A stretch of DNA of 9,526 nucleotides from an uncultured Collinsella sp. GTDB taxonomy: Bacteria; Actinomycetota; Coriobacteriia; Coriobacteriales; Coriobacteriaceae. Location of the stretch: assembly GCA_900547655.1 (NCBI GenBank), contig URHQ01000081.1, forward strand, positions 1 to 9,526. Direction: 5' to 3'. The stretch's first letter is position 1. The number at the start of each line of letters is the position of its first letter. Position numbers and translations under genes: made by a program. The notes beneath the pieces were generated by a model that worked only from the letters and a program-made list of their open reading frames with translations, was not told where the DNA came from and ran no database searches. This document shows, in pieces, positions 1 to 6,130 of this stretch.

Positions 1-117
1 CGGCGGCATGACCAGAAGGTCAATGCCGCCTCGCTTCAAGGCACCTTGCTCGCTTTGGCGGGCTTTCGCTGTCGTGGCCAAAACATCGGCGTGGTCATTG
101 GGGACGTTCTTAAATGA
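1..117 (+). CDS. Possible 3' end of a gene running in from the left (weak)
   Basis: Frame 1 of the plus strand is open from the window edge to a TGA at 115-117, giving 38 residues (RRHDQKVNAASLQG then TLLALAGFRCRGQN and IGVVIGDVLK). The start would lie outside the window. It would converge on the ATPase gene, with the short repeats between the two stops, a common position for such repeats. I do not recognise the protein. The opposite strand is also open here (it reads GALKRGGIDLLVMPP near the edge), so the coding strand is uncertain. The last 18 bases of the frame lie inside a copy of the GGGGAC repeat, which weakens the case. Confidence 0.25.
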   Translation, partial: RRHDQKVNAASLQGTLLALAGFRCRGQNIGVVIGDVLK

Positions 118-169
118 CTGCGGCAGATGGGGACGTTCCTTTTCTGCCGGCAGTTTGGGACATTCCTTA
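97..169. repeat. GGGGAC-type short intergenic repeat cluster, copy A
   Basis: Three direct copies of a core close to GGGACGTTCCTT start at 101 (one base shorter), 130 and 157, spaced 29 and 27 bases. Between the second and third lies a perfect 10-bp palindrome, CTGCCGGCAG (144-153), and before the second lies a related CTGCGGCAG. The 42 bases at 128-169 recur in diverged form at 1639-1680 on the other side of the ATPase gene. The cluster lies just beyond the 3' end of that gene. It resembles extragenic palindromic (REP-like) elements moved by transposases supplied in trans, but no transposase is visible here. Confidence 0.7.
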
Positions 170-191
170 CGGGGCACCCCCTCCACAGCGC

Positions 192-1493
192 CTATGCCAG
201 CTTGTCGATTTGCCCAATCTCCCAGAGCGGAATGTTGACGAGCGTGCCCTCGTCTCTATATGCCGCTAACGATGTTCTCACGCAGCGCTCGAGCTTGAAC
301 TTCTCGCAGGCAATCCTCAGGCTCTTTGCTTTGAGATTCTCTGCCGCCTTGACCTCGAGCGGAAGCACGGTCCCCGCATGGTCGATGGCAAAGTCAGTCT
401 CTGCATTGCCGGAGGAGGATGACCAATACGCGGGAGTTTTGCCTTGGAGCAAAAGCTCCTGTGCGACGTATTGCTCGGTCAGCGAGCCTTTGAACTCCGT
501 AAAAACAGCGGGCCCGTTCAGAACAATGGCCGGCGAGAGGCCGGAGAGTGCTCCGAGGATGCCGGTGTCGATGCAGAACAGCTTGAAGCCCGAGAGATCA
601 TCGTAGCTTGTGAGCGGTGCTCTTAGGGCGGAAACACGTGGTACCTTATGAACGATTCCATAGTCCATGAGCCACTGGAGGCTTTCCTCAAAATCGCGTG
701 CGCGCGCCCCGGGACGGAGCGCACCGTAGACGAACTTCTTGTTTTCCTTTGCGAGCTGGCCGGGAAGGGATTTCCAAACCAGCCTCATGCGCTCGACGAT
801 GCGGGCTGGCGCATGCTTGCCAAAATCGGATTCGTAAGCTTCGATGATTTGCTGCTGAAGCCTGCGGGCCTCGATGAAATCGTGGGAGGCGGCGAAAGCG
901 GAGACAACTTCTGGCATGCCACCGACAACGAGGTATTCCTTGAGCAGGCGCTCGAGCTTTTCGGAAACGTTTGCCAGCAGGTCCATGTCTGCGGCAAGGA
1001 TGGCATCTGCGAGCGGATCGCCATCGACGGCACGAACGAACTCGACAAACCCCATGGGGCGCATGGTAAGCTGGTCAATCTTGCCGACGGGGAACGACTC
1101 GTTTTCGCGTCGGAGCGCGAGCCCCATATAGGAGCCGGCTGCCACGATATGGTATTCCGGCGCCAGCTCGTTGAAGTATTTGAGCGAGGTGATGCCACGC
1201 GGTGCCTCTTGGATTTCGTCGAAGATGATGAGCGTGTCTGTCGGCGTTATGGTCTGGCCGCGCAGGAGCTCTATCTGGGAGATGATGCGTTTGGGGTCAA
1301 GGCTTCCGTCGAACAGCGAACGTACGCCCGGTTCGAGCATAAAGTCGAAACGGATGACGTTTTGATACTGCTGGCCTGCGAATTCGTTGAGAAGCCAGGT
1401 TTTTCCCGTCTGGCGGGCCCCCTTAAGCAGGAGGGGCTTGCGGTTTGCCCTAGATTTCCAAGCGATGAGTTCGTCCATTAGCTGTCGCTGCAT
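192..1493 (-). CDS. AAA-family ATPase with C-terminal DUF4143 (PD-(D/E)XK-like) domain
   Basis: A 433-residue protein of the usual length for this family. The N-terminal ATPase has a Walker A at residues 25-32 (GARQTGKT), a Walker B at 88-98 (LIIFDEIQEAP), a likely sensor segment at 118-127 (AAGSYMGLAL) and the family block around 133-152 (SFPVGKIDQLTMRPMGFVEF). LLKEYLVVGGMPEVV follows at about 183-197. The C-terminal DUF4143 part has YWSSSSGNAETDF and LPLEVKA, so E340, D367, E380 and K382 match a PD-(D/E)XK-like arrangement. The start at 1493 has AGGGGG seven to eight bases upstream. The family is common and mobile-looking in gut bacteria, and its cellular role is not settled; nuclease activity is not shown. 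Codon choice is looser than in the gal genes (ATA, AGG, GGA, GAA and AAA are used), which with the flanking repeats hints at separate acquisition. Family assignment is firm; function is not. Confidence 0.9.
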   Translation of the reverse strand: MQRQLMDELIAWKSRANRKPLLLKGARQTGKTWLLNEFAGQQYQNVIRFDFMLEPGVRSLFDGSLDPKRIISQIELLRGQTITPTDTLIIFDEIQEAPRGITSLKYFNELAPEYHIVAAGSYMGLALRRENESFPVGKIDQLTMRPMGFVEFVRAVDGDPLADAILAADMDLLANVSEKLERLLKEYLVVGGMPEVVSAFAASHDFIEARRLQQQIIEAYESDFGKHAPARIVERMRLVWKSLPGQLAKENKKFVYGALRPGARARDFEESLQWLMDYGIVHKVPRVSALRAPLTSYDDLSGFKLFCIDTGILGALSGLSPAIVLNGPAVFTEFKGSLTEQYVAQELLLQGKTPAYWSSSSGNAETDFAIDHAGTVLPLEVKAAENLKAKSLRIACEKFKLERCVRTSLAAYRDEGTLVNIPLWEIGQIDKLA

Positions 1494-1501
1494 ACTGCCC
1501 C

Positions 1502-1537
1502 CTAACGATCATGGTTAGTATAAGACCGTCTTGGTCT
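1502..1537 (-). promoter_or_regulatory. Probable promoter and operator of the ATPase gene
   Basis: On the minus strand a good -10 hexamer, TATACT, lies at 1517-1522, about 24 bases before the ATG; no convincing -35 is seen. Two short perfect inverted repeats bracket it: AGACC/GGTCT at 1523-1537 on the upstream side, and CTAAC/GTTAG at 1502-1518, which overlaps the -10 and ends nine bases before the start codon. The region upstream, where a -35 would lie, runs into the first 33-bp unit. A protein bound to the repeats would therefore touch the promoter. The control model is inference. Confidence 0.45.
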
Positions 1538-1624
1538 TTCCATCGAAAAATGTGTGAGAAAACCACGTTTTTCCATCGAATAATGTGGGAGACAACCACG
1601 TTTTTCCATCGAATAATGTGAGGG
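1535..1624. repeat. Three tandem 33-bp units carrying imperfect palindromes
   Basis: Units start at 1535, 1568 and 1601 with an exact 33-base period; the third is cut short near 1621-1624. The shared core reads TTTCCATCGAAtAATGTG followed by gAGAcAACCACG, with units 1 and 2 differing at several positions. Each junction forms an imperfect palindrome: on the minus strand CCACATTATTC, then GATG, then GAAAAACGTGG (1563-1588), with 9 of 11 arm positions pairing. The same structure recurs at 1596-1621 and, more degenerate, in the first unit. There are no spacers, so it is not a CRISPR array. The array sits just upstream of the ATPase promoter and looks like a cooperative binding site. Confidence 0.85.
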
Positions 1625-1638
1625 TTTAGGTCGGAACC

Positions 1639-1680
1639 TGGGGGCGCTTCTTCTCTGCCGGCAGTTTGGAACACTCCTTG
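1639..1680. repeat. GGGGAC-type repeat, diverged copy B
   Basis: These 42 bases align without gaps to 128-169, with 35 of 42 identical, including the whole palindromic core CTGCCGGCAG and the adjoining TTTGG. All seven differences are transitions. Copies A and B are in the same orientation and enclose the ATPase gene and its tandem repeats, a unit of about 1.5 kb. Confidence 0.75.
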
Positions 1681-1710
1681 TTTTGGTGCAAATTAGCTAC
1701 CCTTACACCA

Positions 1711-1752
1711 ATAAAACGGCACCCGTCGGCGATGTTGCCGGCGGGCGCCGTT
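1711..1752 (-). terminator. Intrinsic terminator of the galK-galT operon
   Basis: On the minus strand, 54 bases past the galT stop, a 16-bp stem (1737-1752 pairing with 1715-1730, six-base loop, one G-U pair and one mismatch) is followed by TTTTATT. This is a textbook rho-independent terminator for transcription coming out of galT. Confidence 0.85.
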
Positions 1753-1806
1753 GTCGTGTAGGTGGCTATGTCGTGCGGGCTGCTGTTGAACGTTCGGGCC
1801 CGTGCT

Positions 1807-3435
1807 CTATAGCGAGTCGATAAAGCGCTGCTGGGCGGCGCGGCCGGCTTCGTCCCACTTAAAGACGCCGGCGTTGTCGAGCACGTGGCCAAACACCACG
1901 CCGACCTCCTCGTGCAGGATATCGATGGCGTTGTCGGCCGTAAGCTCGTCGGCGCGGCGGGCAAAGACGTCCTTGGCCCATGCGGCGTGGCTGCGGCAAA
2001 GGTCGTCGCTCTCGAGCGCGCCGGCAAGGTCGTAGCTGGCATCGGCCTTGGCTGCCAGCAAGTGCTCGCGGACAGCCCCGAGCTCGGGAACCAAGCGCGG
2101 TGGCAAAATGGCCAGGCCCATGACCTCGATCAGGCCGATGTTCTCCTTTTTAATATGGTGATACTCGGCATGCGGGTGGAATACGCCCAGCGGATGCTCG
2201 TCGGTCGTGATGTTGCAGCGAAGCGCCAGGTAGGCCTCGTAGACTTCGCCGCCGGCATTGCCGCGCGAGTCGACGCGGCGGATGACGGGCGTCACGGTGT
2301 TGTGCGCCACGCCGTCGGCTGTGTGCGCGATGACGCCCACAGACTCATCGGTCCACTCGCGCCAGGCGAGGATAATCTTCTCGGCGGCGTCGAGCAGCTG
2401 GGCGCGGTCGTGCGAGCGCAGTCGCAGTACCGAGAGCGGCCACTGCAACACGGTACCGCTGACCTGGTCAAAGCCGGACACGCTAAACTGCGAGACCTCA
2501 GCGGCATGCATCATGGGAAACTCGTGCGCGCCGCCCTGGAAGTGGTCGTGCGACAGAATCGAGCCGCCCACGATGGGCAGGTCGGCGTTGGAGCCAATGA
2601 AGTAGTGCGGGAACAGGTCGACAAAGTCGAGCAGGCAGGTCAGACCCTTGCGGTCGACGTGCATCGGACGATGCTCGGAGCTCATGGCAATGCAGTGCTC
2701 GTTAAAGTACGCATACGGGCTGTACTGGAAGCCCCAGCGCTCGCCGTTGAGCTGAATGGGAATAACGCGTAGGTTCTGACGGGCGGGATGAGCGCCGCCG
2801 TCGGCCGCGGCGGAGCGTCCGGGGTAGCCCTCGTTCTCGATGCACAGCTGACAGGCGGGATACTTCTCGCCCGTGTTTTTGGCGGCACCTGCCGCGGCGA
2901 TATCGCGCGGGTCCTTCTCAGGCTTGGACAGGTTGATGGTGATCTCAAGATCGCCCCAGTTGGTGGGGGTGCTCCATTTGATGTTGCGCGCGATGGCGGC
3001 GCGGCGCACGTAACCGGCGTCGCAGCACAGGCCGTAGAACCAGTCGGTCGCGGCGCGGGGCTCGTTGACGCCCATGCGGCCGTTGAATTCCTCGTTTACA
3101 ACCGAAGGCCTCGGCATGAGCGCGCCCATGATGCGCATGGCGATGCGGTCGCGGCCCGATGCCGTGTCCTCGGCAGCACCGTTGGCAACGGCGGCCTCGG
3201 CAAGCGCGGCAAGCGTGCCCTCCAGGTCAAAGTCGGGGAGTGTATCGGGGTGCACGAGCGAAATCTTCTCGGTCTTGAGCGCCCAGGTCATGTCGAGTGC
3301 GGGGCCCGTGGAGCCGATGCACTCCAGAATGGTGTTGTATGCCCAGATGCGATCGTCCTGTCCGATCATCGATCGGTGGATGGCATATTCGATGAGGCCC
3401 TGCGCGGCCTCGCGCACATCAGTCATTACAGCCAT
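1807..3435 (-). CDS. galT: UDP-glucose--hexose-1-phosphate uridylyltransferase, class II (GalT)
   Basis: This enzyme exchanges galactose-1-phosphate and UDP-glucose for glucose-1-phosphate and UDP-galactose, the second step of the Leloir pathway, in the cytoplasm. The 542 residues match the long class II form found in Firmicutes and Actinobacteria (about 500), not the roughly 350-residue E. coli form. Family blocks seen are the N-terminal helix region with IGQDDRIWAYNTILE (24-38), LCIENEGYPGR (197-207), the HxH-type block GGSILSHDHFQGG (290-302), and HPHAEYHHIKKENIG (420-434) followed by AILPPRLVPELG. The start at 3435 overlaps the end of galK by 10 bases and has AAGGGGG ten bases upstream. 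A second in-frame ATG at 3426 overlaps the galK stop as TAATG, so a 539-residue product by translational coupling is equally possible. The two genes are clearly one operon with the terminator at 1711-1752. Confidence 0.95.
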   Translation of the reverse strand: MAVMTDVREAAQGLIEYAIHRSMIGQDDRIWAYNTILECIGSTGPALDMTWALKTEKISLVHPDTLPDFDLEGTLAALAEAAVANGAAEDTASGRDRIAMRIMGALMPRPSVVNEEFNGRMGVNEPRAATDWFYGLCCDAGYVRRAAIARNIKWSTPTNWGDLEITINLSKPEKDPRDIAAAGAAKNTGEKYPACQLCIENEGYPGRSAAADGGAHPARQNLRVIPIQLNGERWGFQYSPYAYFNEHCIAMSSEHRPMHVDRKGLTCLLDFVDLFPHYFIGSNADLPIVGGSILSHDHFQGGAHEFPMMHAAEVSQFSVSGFDQVSGTVLQWPLSVLRLRSHDRAQLLDAAEKIILAWREWTDESVGVIAHTADGVAHNTVTPVIRRVDSRGNAGGEVYEAYLALRCNITTDEHPLGVFHPHAEYHHIKKENIGLIEVMGLAILPPRLVPELGAVREHLLAAKADASYDLAGALESDDLCRSHAAWAKDVFARRADELTADNAIDILHEEVGVVFGHVLDNAGVFKWDEAGRAAQQRFIDSL

Positions 3436-4631
3436 GCCGCGTAAGCCCCCTTGTCAGAGATGGCGTAGTGACGGGCAGAGCCCTCGCCCAGCCAGCCGTT
3501 CATCTTGGCAATGAAGGTGTCGACCAGATCGAGCGGCACGAAGGCCTGGATGGTACCGCCAAAGCCGCCGCCGTGAATACGAACGGCGCCACGGCCGTCG
3601 AGCACATGCTCGGCAAGAGCAAGTGCGTACATGGAAGGCTGCTCGGCACCCAGTTTGGCAACAACATTCTGCAGGTACATGGCGGAGCTGGCGCCGGACT
3701 CGCGCGTCAGAACCAGGAACTGGTCAATGTCGCCGGCGTTCAGGGCCGCCCAGCGCTTATCGACCAGGCCGTTCTCGTACCAGTAGTGAACGGCGCGCAG
3801 GCAGGCACGGTCGCCCAGCTTGGCGCGCAGCTCGGGGAGCTTGGCGTCAAAGTCCGCCACGTTTACCTCGCACAGGCGTGCCTTGCCAAACTCGGCAGCG
3901 ACGTCCTGCATCTCGCGCGGAACGGCGGCGTAGTCGTCGGTAGCTGCCACATGGTCGGCGCCAACCTTAACGAGCACGAGCGCATAACCGTGATCCTCAA
4001 AATTGAGCTCGAGCTTCTGGGTTTTAGGCTGAGCCTGGTCCTCAAAGTCCATGTAGGCAAGGCCGCCCAGGCACACAGCGGCCTGGTCCATCAGACCGCA
4101 GGGCTTGCCGTAATAGTTGTTCTCGGTGCGCTGGCTCATCTGGGCGAGTGCGACGGGCTCGATGGCAGGTGCGCCCCAGAGCGTCTCCATGGCACGACCG
4201 TACGCGGCCTCGACGGCGGCAGAGCTGGAAAGGCCGCCACCCGAGGGGACGGAGCAAGTGAAGGCGAAGTCGAAGCCGTGGGGCTCAACACCAAGCGCTG
4301 CGATTTCGTGGGCCATGCCGCGGACGAGGCTCGCGGACGTGCCCTTCTCGGACTCCTGAACGTCTAGCGTGTCGAGCGCGATCTCAAACGTGGGATAGCC
4401 CTCGTCGGCAACGCGAACCTTGTTGGTGTCGGTCGCCACGGCAATGCCGTCGACAGCGACATCGAGCGAGCCGGCGATGACGTGGCCGCCCTCGTGGTCG
4501 GTGTGGTTGCCACTGATCTCGGAGCGGCCGGGCGCGTGCACATAGAGCACCTGGCGATCGCCGATGGGCCCAAACTCCTCCTCAAACAGCTTGGTGAGCG
4601 TGGCGAGTGTCTTTTCGTCGGGGGTGGTCAT
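3426..4631 (-). CDS. galK: Galactokinase (GalK)
   Basis: This GHMP-family kinase phosphorylates galactose at C1 with ATP, the first Leloir step. From the chosen start it has 401 residues, normal for the family (about 390). All three GHMP motifs are present: the galactokinase signature APGRSEISGNHTDHEGG (33-49), the ATP loop VPSGGGLSSSAA (128-139) and HGGGFGGT (353-360). D182 in GLMDQ (179-183) fits the catalytic base and R36 its partner. The signature reads GRSEISGNHTD rather than GRxNLIGEHTD, a variant I associate with Gram-positive anaerobes. The ATG at 4631 is preferred because AAGGAAAGGA lies just upstream and MTTPDEK leads straight into the family fold. An in-frame ATG at 4718 would add 29 residues translated through the operator palindrome. 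It is the first gene of the operon, divergent from the LacI-family regulator. Confidence 0.96.
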   Translation of the reverse strand: MTTPDEKTLATLTKLFEEEFGPIGDRQVLYVHAPGRSEISGNHTDHEGGHVIAGSLDVAVDGIAVATDTNKVRVADEGYPTFEIALDTLDVQESEKGTSASLVRGMAHEIAALGVEPHGFDFAFTCSVPSGGGLSSSAAVEAAYGRAMETLWGAPAIEPVALAQMSQRTENNYYGKPCGLMDQAAVCLGGLAYMDFEDQAQPKTQKLELNFEDHGYALVLVKVGADHVAATDDYAAVPREMQDVAAEFGKARLCEVNVADFDAKLPELRAKLGDRACLRAVHYWYENGLVDKRWAALNAGDIDQFLVLTRESGASSAMYLQNVVAKLGAEQPSMYALALAEHVLDGRGAVRIHGGGFGGTIQAFVPLDLVDTFIAKMNGWLGEGSARHYAISDKGAYAAWL

Positions 4632-4636
4632 CGGAG

Positions 4637-4646
4637 TCCTTTCCTT
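4637..4646 (-). promoter_or_regulatory. Ribosome binding site fixing the galK start
   Basis: The minus strand reads AAGGAAAGGA, then five bases, then the ATG at 4631. The only upstream in-frame ATG (4718) would place coding sequence across the inverted repeat, so this site decides the start. Confidence 0.8.
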
Positions 4647-4671
4647 GGCGCGTACGGGTAAGTTTTGCGTC

Positions 4672-4757
4672 GTTATGAGTACGTTAACAACTTGAAGCGG
4701 CATGAACCAAGTGTTCACGATGCCGCACGTTACGGGCTATGTTAACGTACTCATAAC
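4672..4757. promoter_or_regulatory. Paired gal operators: 18-bp perfect inverted repeat
   Basis: GTTATGAGTACGTTAACA at 4672-4689 is matched by its exact reverse complement at 4740-4757, with 50 bases between. Each arm contains ATGTTAAC/GTACTCAT (or most of it), a pseudo-palindrome centred on CG, the usual layout of a LacI-family site. The pair lies between galK and the divergent LacI-family gene. Two dimers, or one tetramer bridging the arms, could close both promoters. Binding by the neighbouring regulator is inferred from position and symmetry. Confidence 0.7.
4697..4726. promoter_or_regulatory. Hairpin nested between the gal operators
   Basis: GCGGCAT (4697-4703) pairs with ATGCCGC (4720-4726), and inside it GAAC (4704-4707) pairs with GTTC (4713-4716), leaving a three-base bulge and a five-base loop. 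No T-run follows on either strand, so it is not an ordinary terminator. It may be a further binding site or an element of the galK leader RNA. Confidence 0.5.
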
Positions 4758-4764
4758 ACAACTC

Positions 4765-4792
4765 TTGTCACTTTTTGAGAATCTGGTAATCG
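4765..4792 (+). promoter_or_regulatory. Candidate promoter of the LacI-family gene
   Basis: TTGTCA (4765-4770) is five of six to a -35 consensus. Sixteen bases later comes TAATCG preceded by TGG, a weak extended -10. It begins seven bases past the right-hand operator arm. A rival -10, TATAAA at 4831-4836, has only a poor -35. Which one is used cannot be settled by eye. Confidence 0.3.
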
Positions 4793-4863
4793 GTAGAAAT
4801 TCAGCCGTGAACGGTATTGCCGTATGGACTTATAAAGCAGAAGAGATGCGGATTGAAAAAGTA

Positions 4864-4878
4864 GAGTACGTTAACATG
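4864..4878. promoter_or_regulatory. Third gal-type operator copy, in the regulator leader
   Basis: GAGTACGTTAACATG repeats the core found in both arms of the 4672-4757 repeat (GAGTACGTTAACA, 13 of 13 identical). It lies 91 bases before the regulator start and downstream of both candidate promoters, where bound repressor would block elongation and give autoregulation. The rest of 4632-4969 holds no gene that I can support. Confidence 0.65.
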
Positions 4879-4969
4879 CGTCCGACGATAGCGGGCCTCG
4901 GCGCGGGCTAAACTCCTGCCCGGGCCGGCATTCACGCTATTCAGATCTCGCAAGGGTGAAGGTGATCCT

Positions 4970-6001
4970 GTGGCAAGGCGCCCGTCCAACGATACAGGTA
5001 CGCGTCCGGTCTCCATGGCCGACGTCGCCCGCGCTGCTGGCGTTTCGCAGCAGACGGTTTCGCGCGTCGCCAACGGCTTGCCCAACGTTAACGAGCAGAC
5101 ACGCCAGCGCGTGCAGGCCGCTATGCAAGAGCTCGGCTTTCGTCCGAGTTATGCCGGTCGCTCGCTGCGTGACGGCCGTTACCATTCGGTCGGCCTGTGC
5201 GTCAACGATGTCACCAAGTTTGGCAACCTCTCAATGATTGACGGCATCGCCAGCGCTGCTCGCGAGCATAATTGCGCCATCACGCTGGTCGAGATGTCCA
5301 AGACCGAGGAGTTTTCGCTTGCCGAGGCCACGCGTCGCATGGCCGCGCTGCCGGTGGACGGCATCATCATCGGCATGAGCCGCATGGCGCCCGATTTTGA
5401 GACGTTTGATCCACTGCCGGGCATTGGCACGGTCATCGTTACCATGTACGCGCACCCGCGGGTGACCACGGTCGACTCCGATCATTACGGCTGCTCGCTA
5501 TTGCTTATGGATCACCTGTTTGAGCTGGGGCACGAGCAGATTCGCTATATTGGCGGCCCGTCGTTCTCGGTCGACGAGCAATTTCGTCGCGCCGGTTGGC
5601 AGGATGCGCTCGAGCGTAAACACATCGAGCCGGCAGAGTCGCTCGAGGGCGACTGGTCTGCCAACAGCGGCTACGAGGCCGGCAGGTACCTGGCCGAGCA
5701 CGACCGCACCATGACGGCGATCTATGCGGCAAACGATCAGATGGCAAATGGCGCGATTGCCGCGCTGCGTGATAGCGGCCTACGCGTGCCCGAGGACGTG
5801 AGCGTGGTGGGCGTCGACGATTCGCTCGATGATTTTGTGGCACACAACGAGCTCACGACCGTGCGATTCGATCTACATCAGCGCGGACGCGAGGTGTTTG
5901 AGCATGCGGTTCCCGAGGCGGGTACGGCGGGCAAAACCGTTGCCATCCGTATTCCCGGCCAGCTCATTATTCGACATAGCACGGCGATACCGCACGCATA
6001 G
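4970..6001 (+). CDS. LacI-family transcriptional regulator, probable gal operon repressor
   Basis: A DNA-binding protein of 343 residues, the normal LacI-family length. Residues 16-38 form the helix-turn-helix (MADVARAAGVSQQTVSRVAN), followed by the LRDGR-type hinge helix around 61-70. The rest is a periplasmic-binding-protein-like effector domain with VDGIIIG, DSDHYGCSLLLMDHL, IRYIGGP, AIYAANDQMANGAI and EDVSVVGVDDS. The GTG at 4970 follows AAGGTG at a five-base gap and gives a 15-residue basic leader. An ATG at 5015 would begin exactly at the helix-turn-helix but has no clear ribosome site. Divergence from galK and three operator copies in between point to control of galKT and of itself, with galactose or a derivative as likely effector. 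The ligand is inference. Confidence 0.92.
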   Translation: MARRPSNDTGTRPVSMADVARAAGVSQQTVSRVANGLPNVNEQTRQRVQAAMQELGFRPSYAGRSLRDGRYHSVGLCVNDVTKFGNLSMIDGIASAAREHNCAITLVEMSKTEEFSLAEATRRMAALPVDGIIIGMSRMAPDFETFDPLPGIGTVIVTMYAHPRVTTVDSDHYGCSLLLMDHLFELGHEQIRYIGGPSFSVDEQFRRAGWQDALERKHIEPAESLEGDWSANSGYEAGRYLAEHDRTMTAIYAANDQMANGAIAALRDSGLRVPEDVSVVGVDDSLDDFVAHNELTTVRFDLHQRGREVFEHAVPEAGTAGKTVAIRIPGQLIIRHSTAIPHA

Positions 6002-6022
6002 TTTGTGCAGGTAAACAGCGAT

Positions 6023-6121
6023 TTATTGCATTTCAATAACAATCGGCATGGATGCTGGCGGATAGCCGTGGCTATGCAGCCGAGTGTTATGATAGACGGG
6101 TTCTTTTGTCTATCTAGGAGG
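6023..6121 (+). promoter_or_regulatory. Promoter and palindrome-rich leader of the flavodiiron gene
   Basis: A -10 candidate TATGAT lies at 6088-6093 without a clear -35, suggesting activator control. Three separate inverted repeats are seen: TTATTG/CAATAA with a five-base gap at 6023-6039; ATAGCC/GGCTAT with a two-base gap at 6062-6075, where a -35 would be; and GATAGAC/GTCTATC with a ten-base gap at 6091-6114. The last one overlaps the -10 and probable transcription start and ends two bases before AGGAGG (6116-6121), which serves the ATG at 6131. Confidence 0.55.
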
Positions 6122-6130
6122 CTTTGCCTG

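Noticed and set aside
1535..1624. Tandem 33-bp units as a CRISPR array
   Set aside because: The units are contiguous with no unique spacers, and no cas gene is present.
1450..1674. Minus-strand 74-residue frame with repeated HIIRWKNVV peptides upstream of the ATPase
   Set aside because: It is the 33-bp DNA repeat read in frame, begins with a GTG almost touching its only purine-rich stretch, and overlaps the ATPase start in another frame. The palindromic DNA explains the pattern better than a protein.
1885..2772. Long plus-strand frame opposite galT, with similar ones opposite galK, the ATPase and the DeoR gene
   Set aside because: Mirror frames of GC-rich genes without family motifs or ribosome sites.
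4861..4878. Third operator core as part of a larger inverted repeat with the 4672 copy
   Set aside because: It is in the same orientation as the left arm, and flanking bases beyond the GAGTACGTTAACA core do not extend the match far, so it is a separate site.
4702..4911. Plus-strand 69-residue frame in the gal control region
   Set aside because: No ribosome site, no recognisable domain, and it reads through two operator copies and the candidate regulator promoter.
6005..6130. N-terminal extension of the flavodiiron protein from a GTG at 6005
   Set aside because: It runs through the -10 and the palindromes, while AGGAGG sits correctly before the ATG at 6131.
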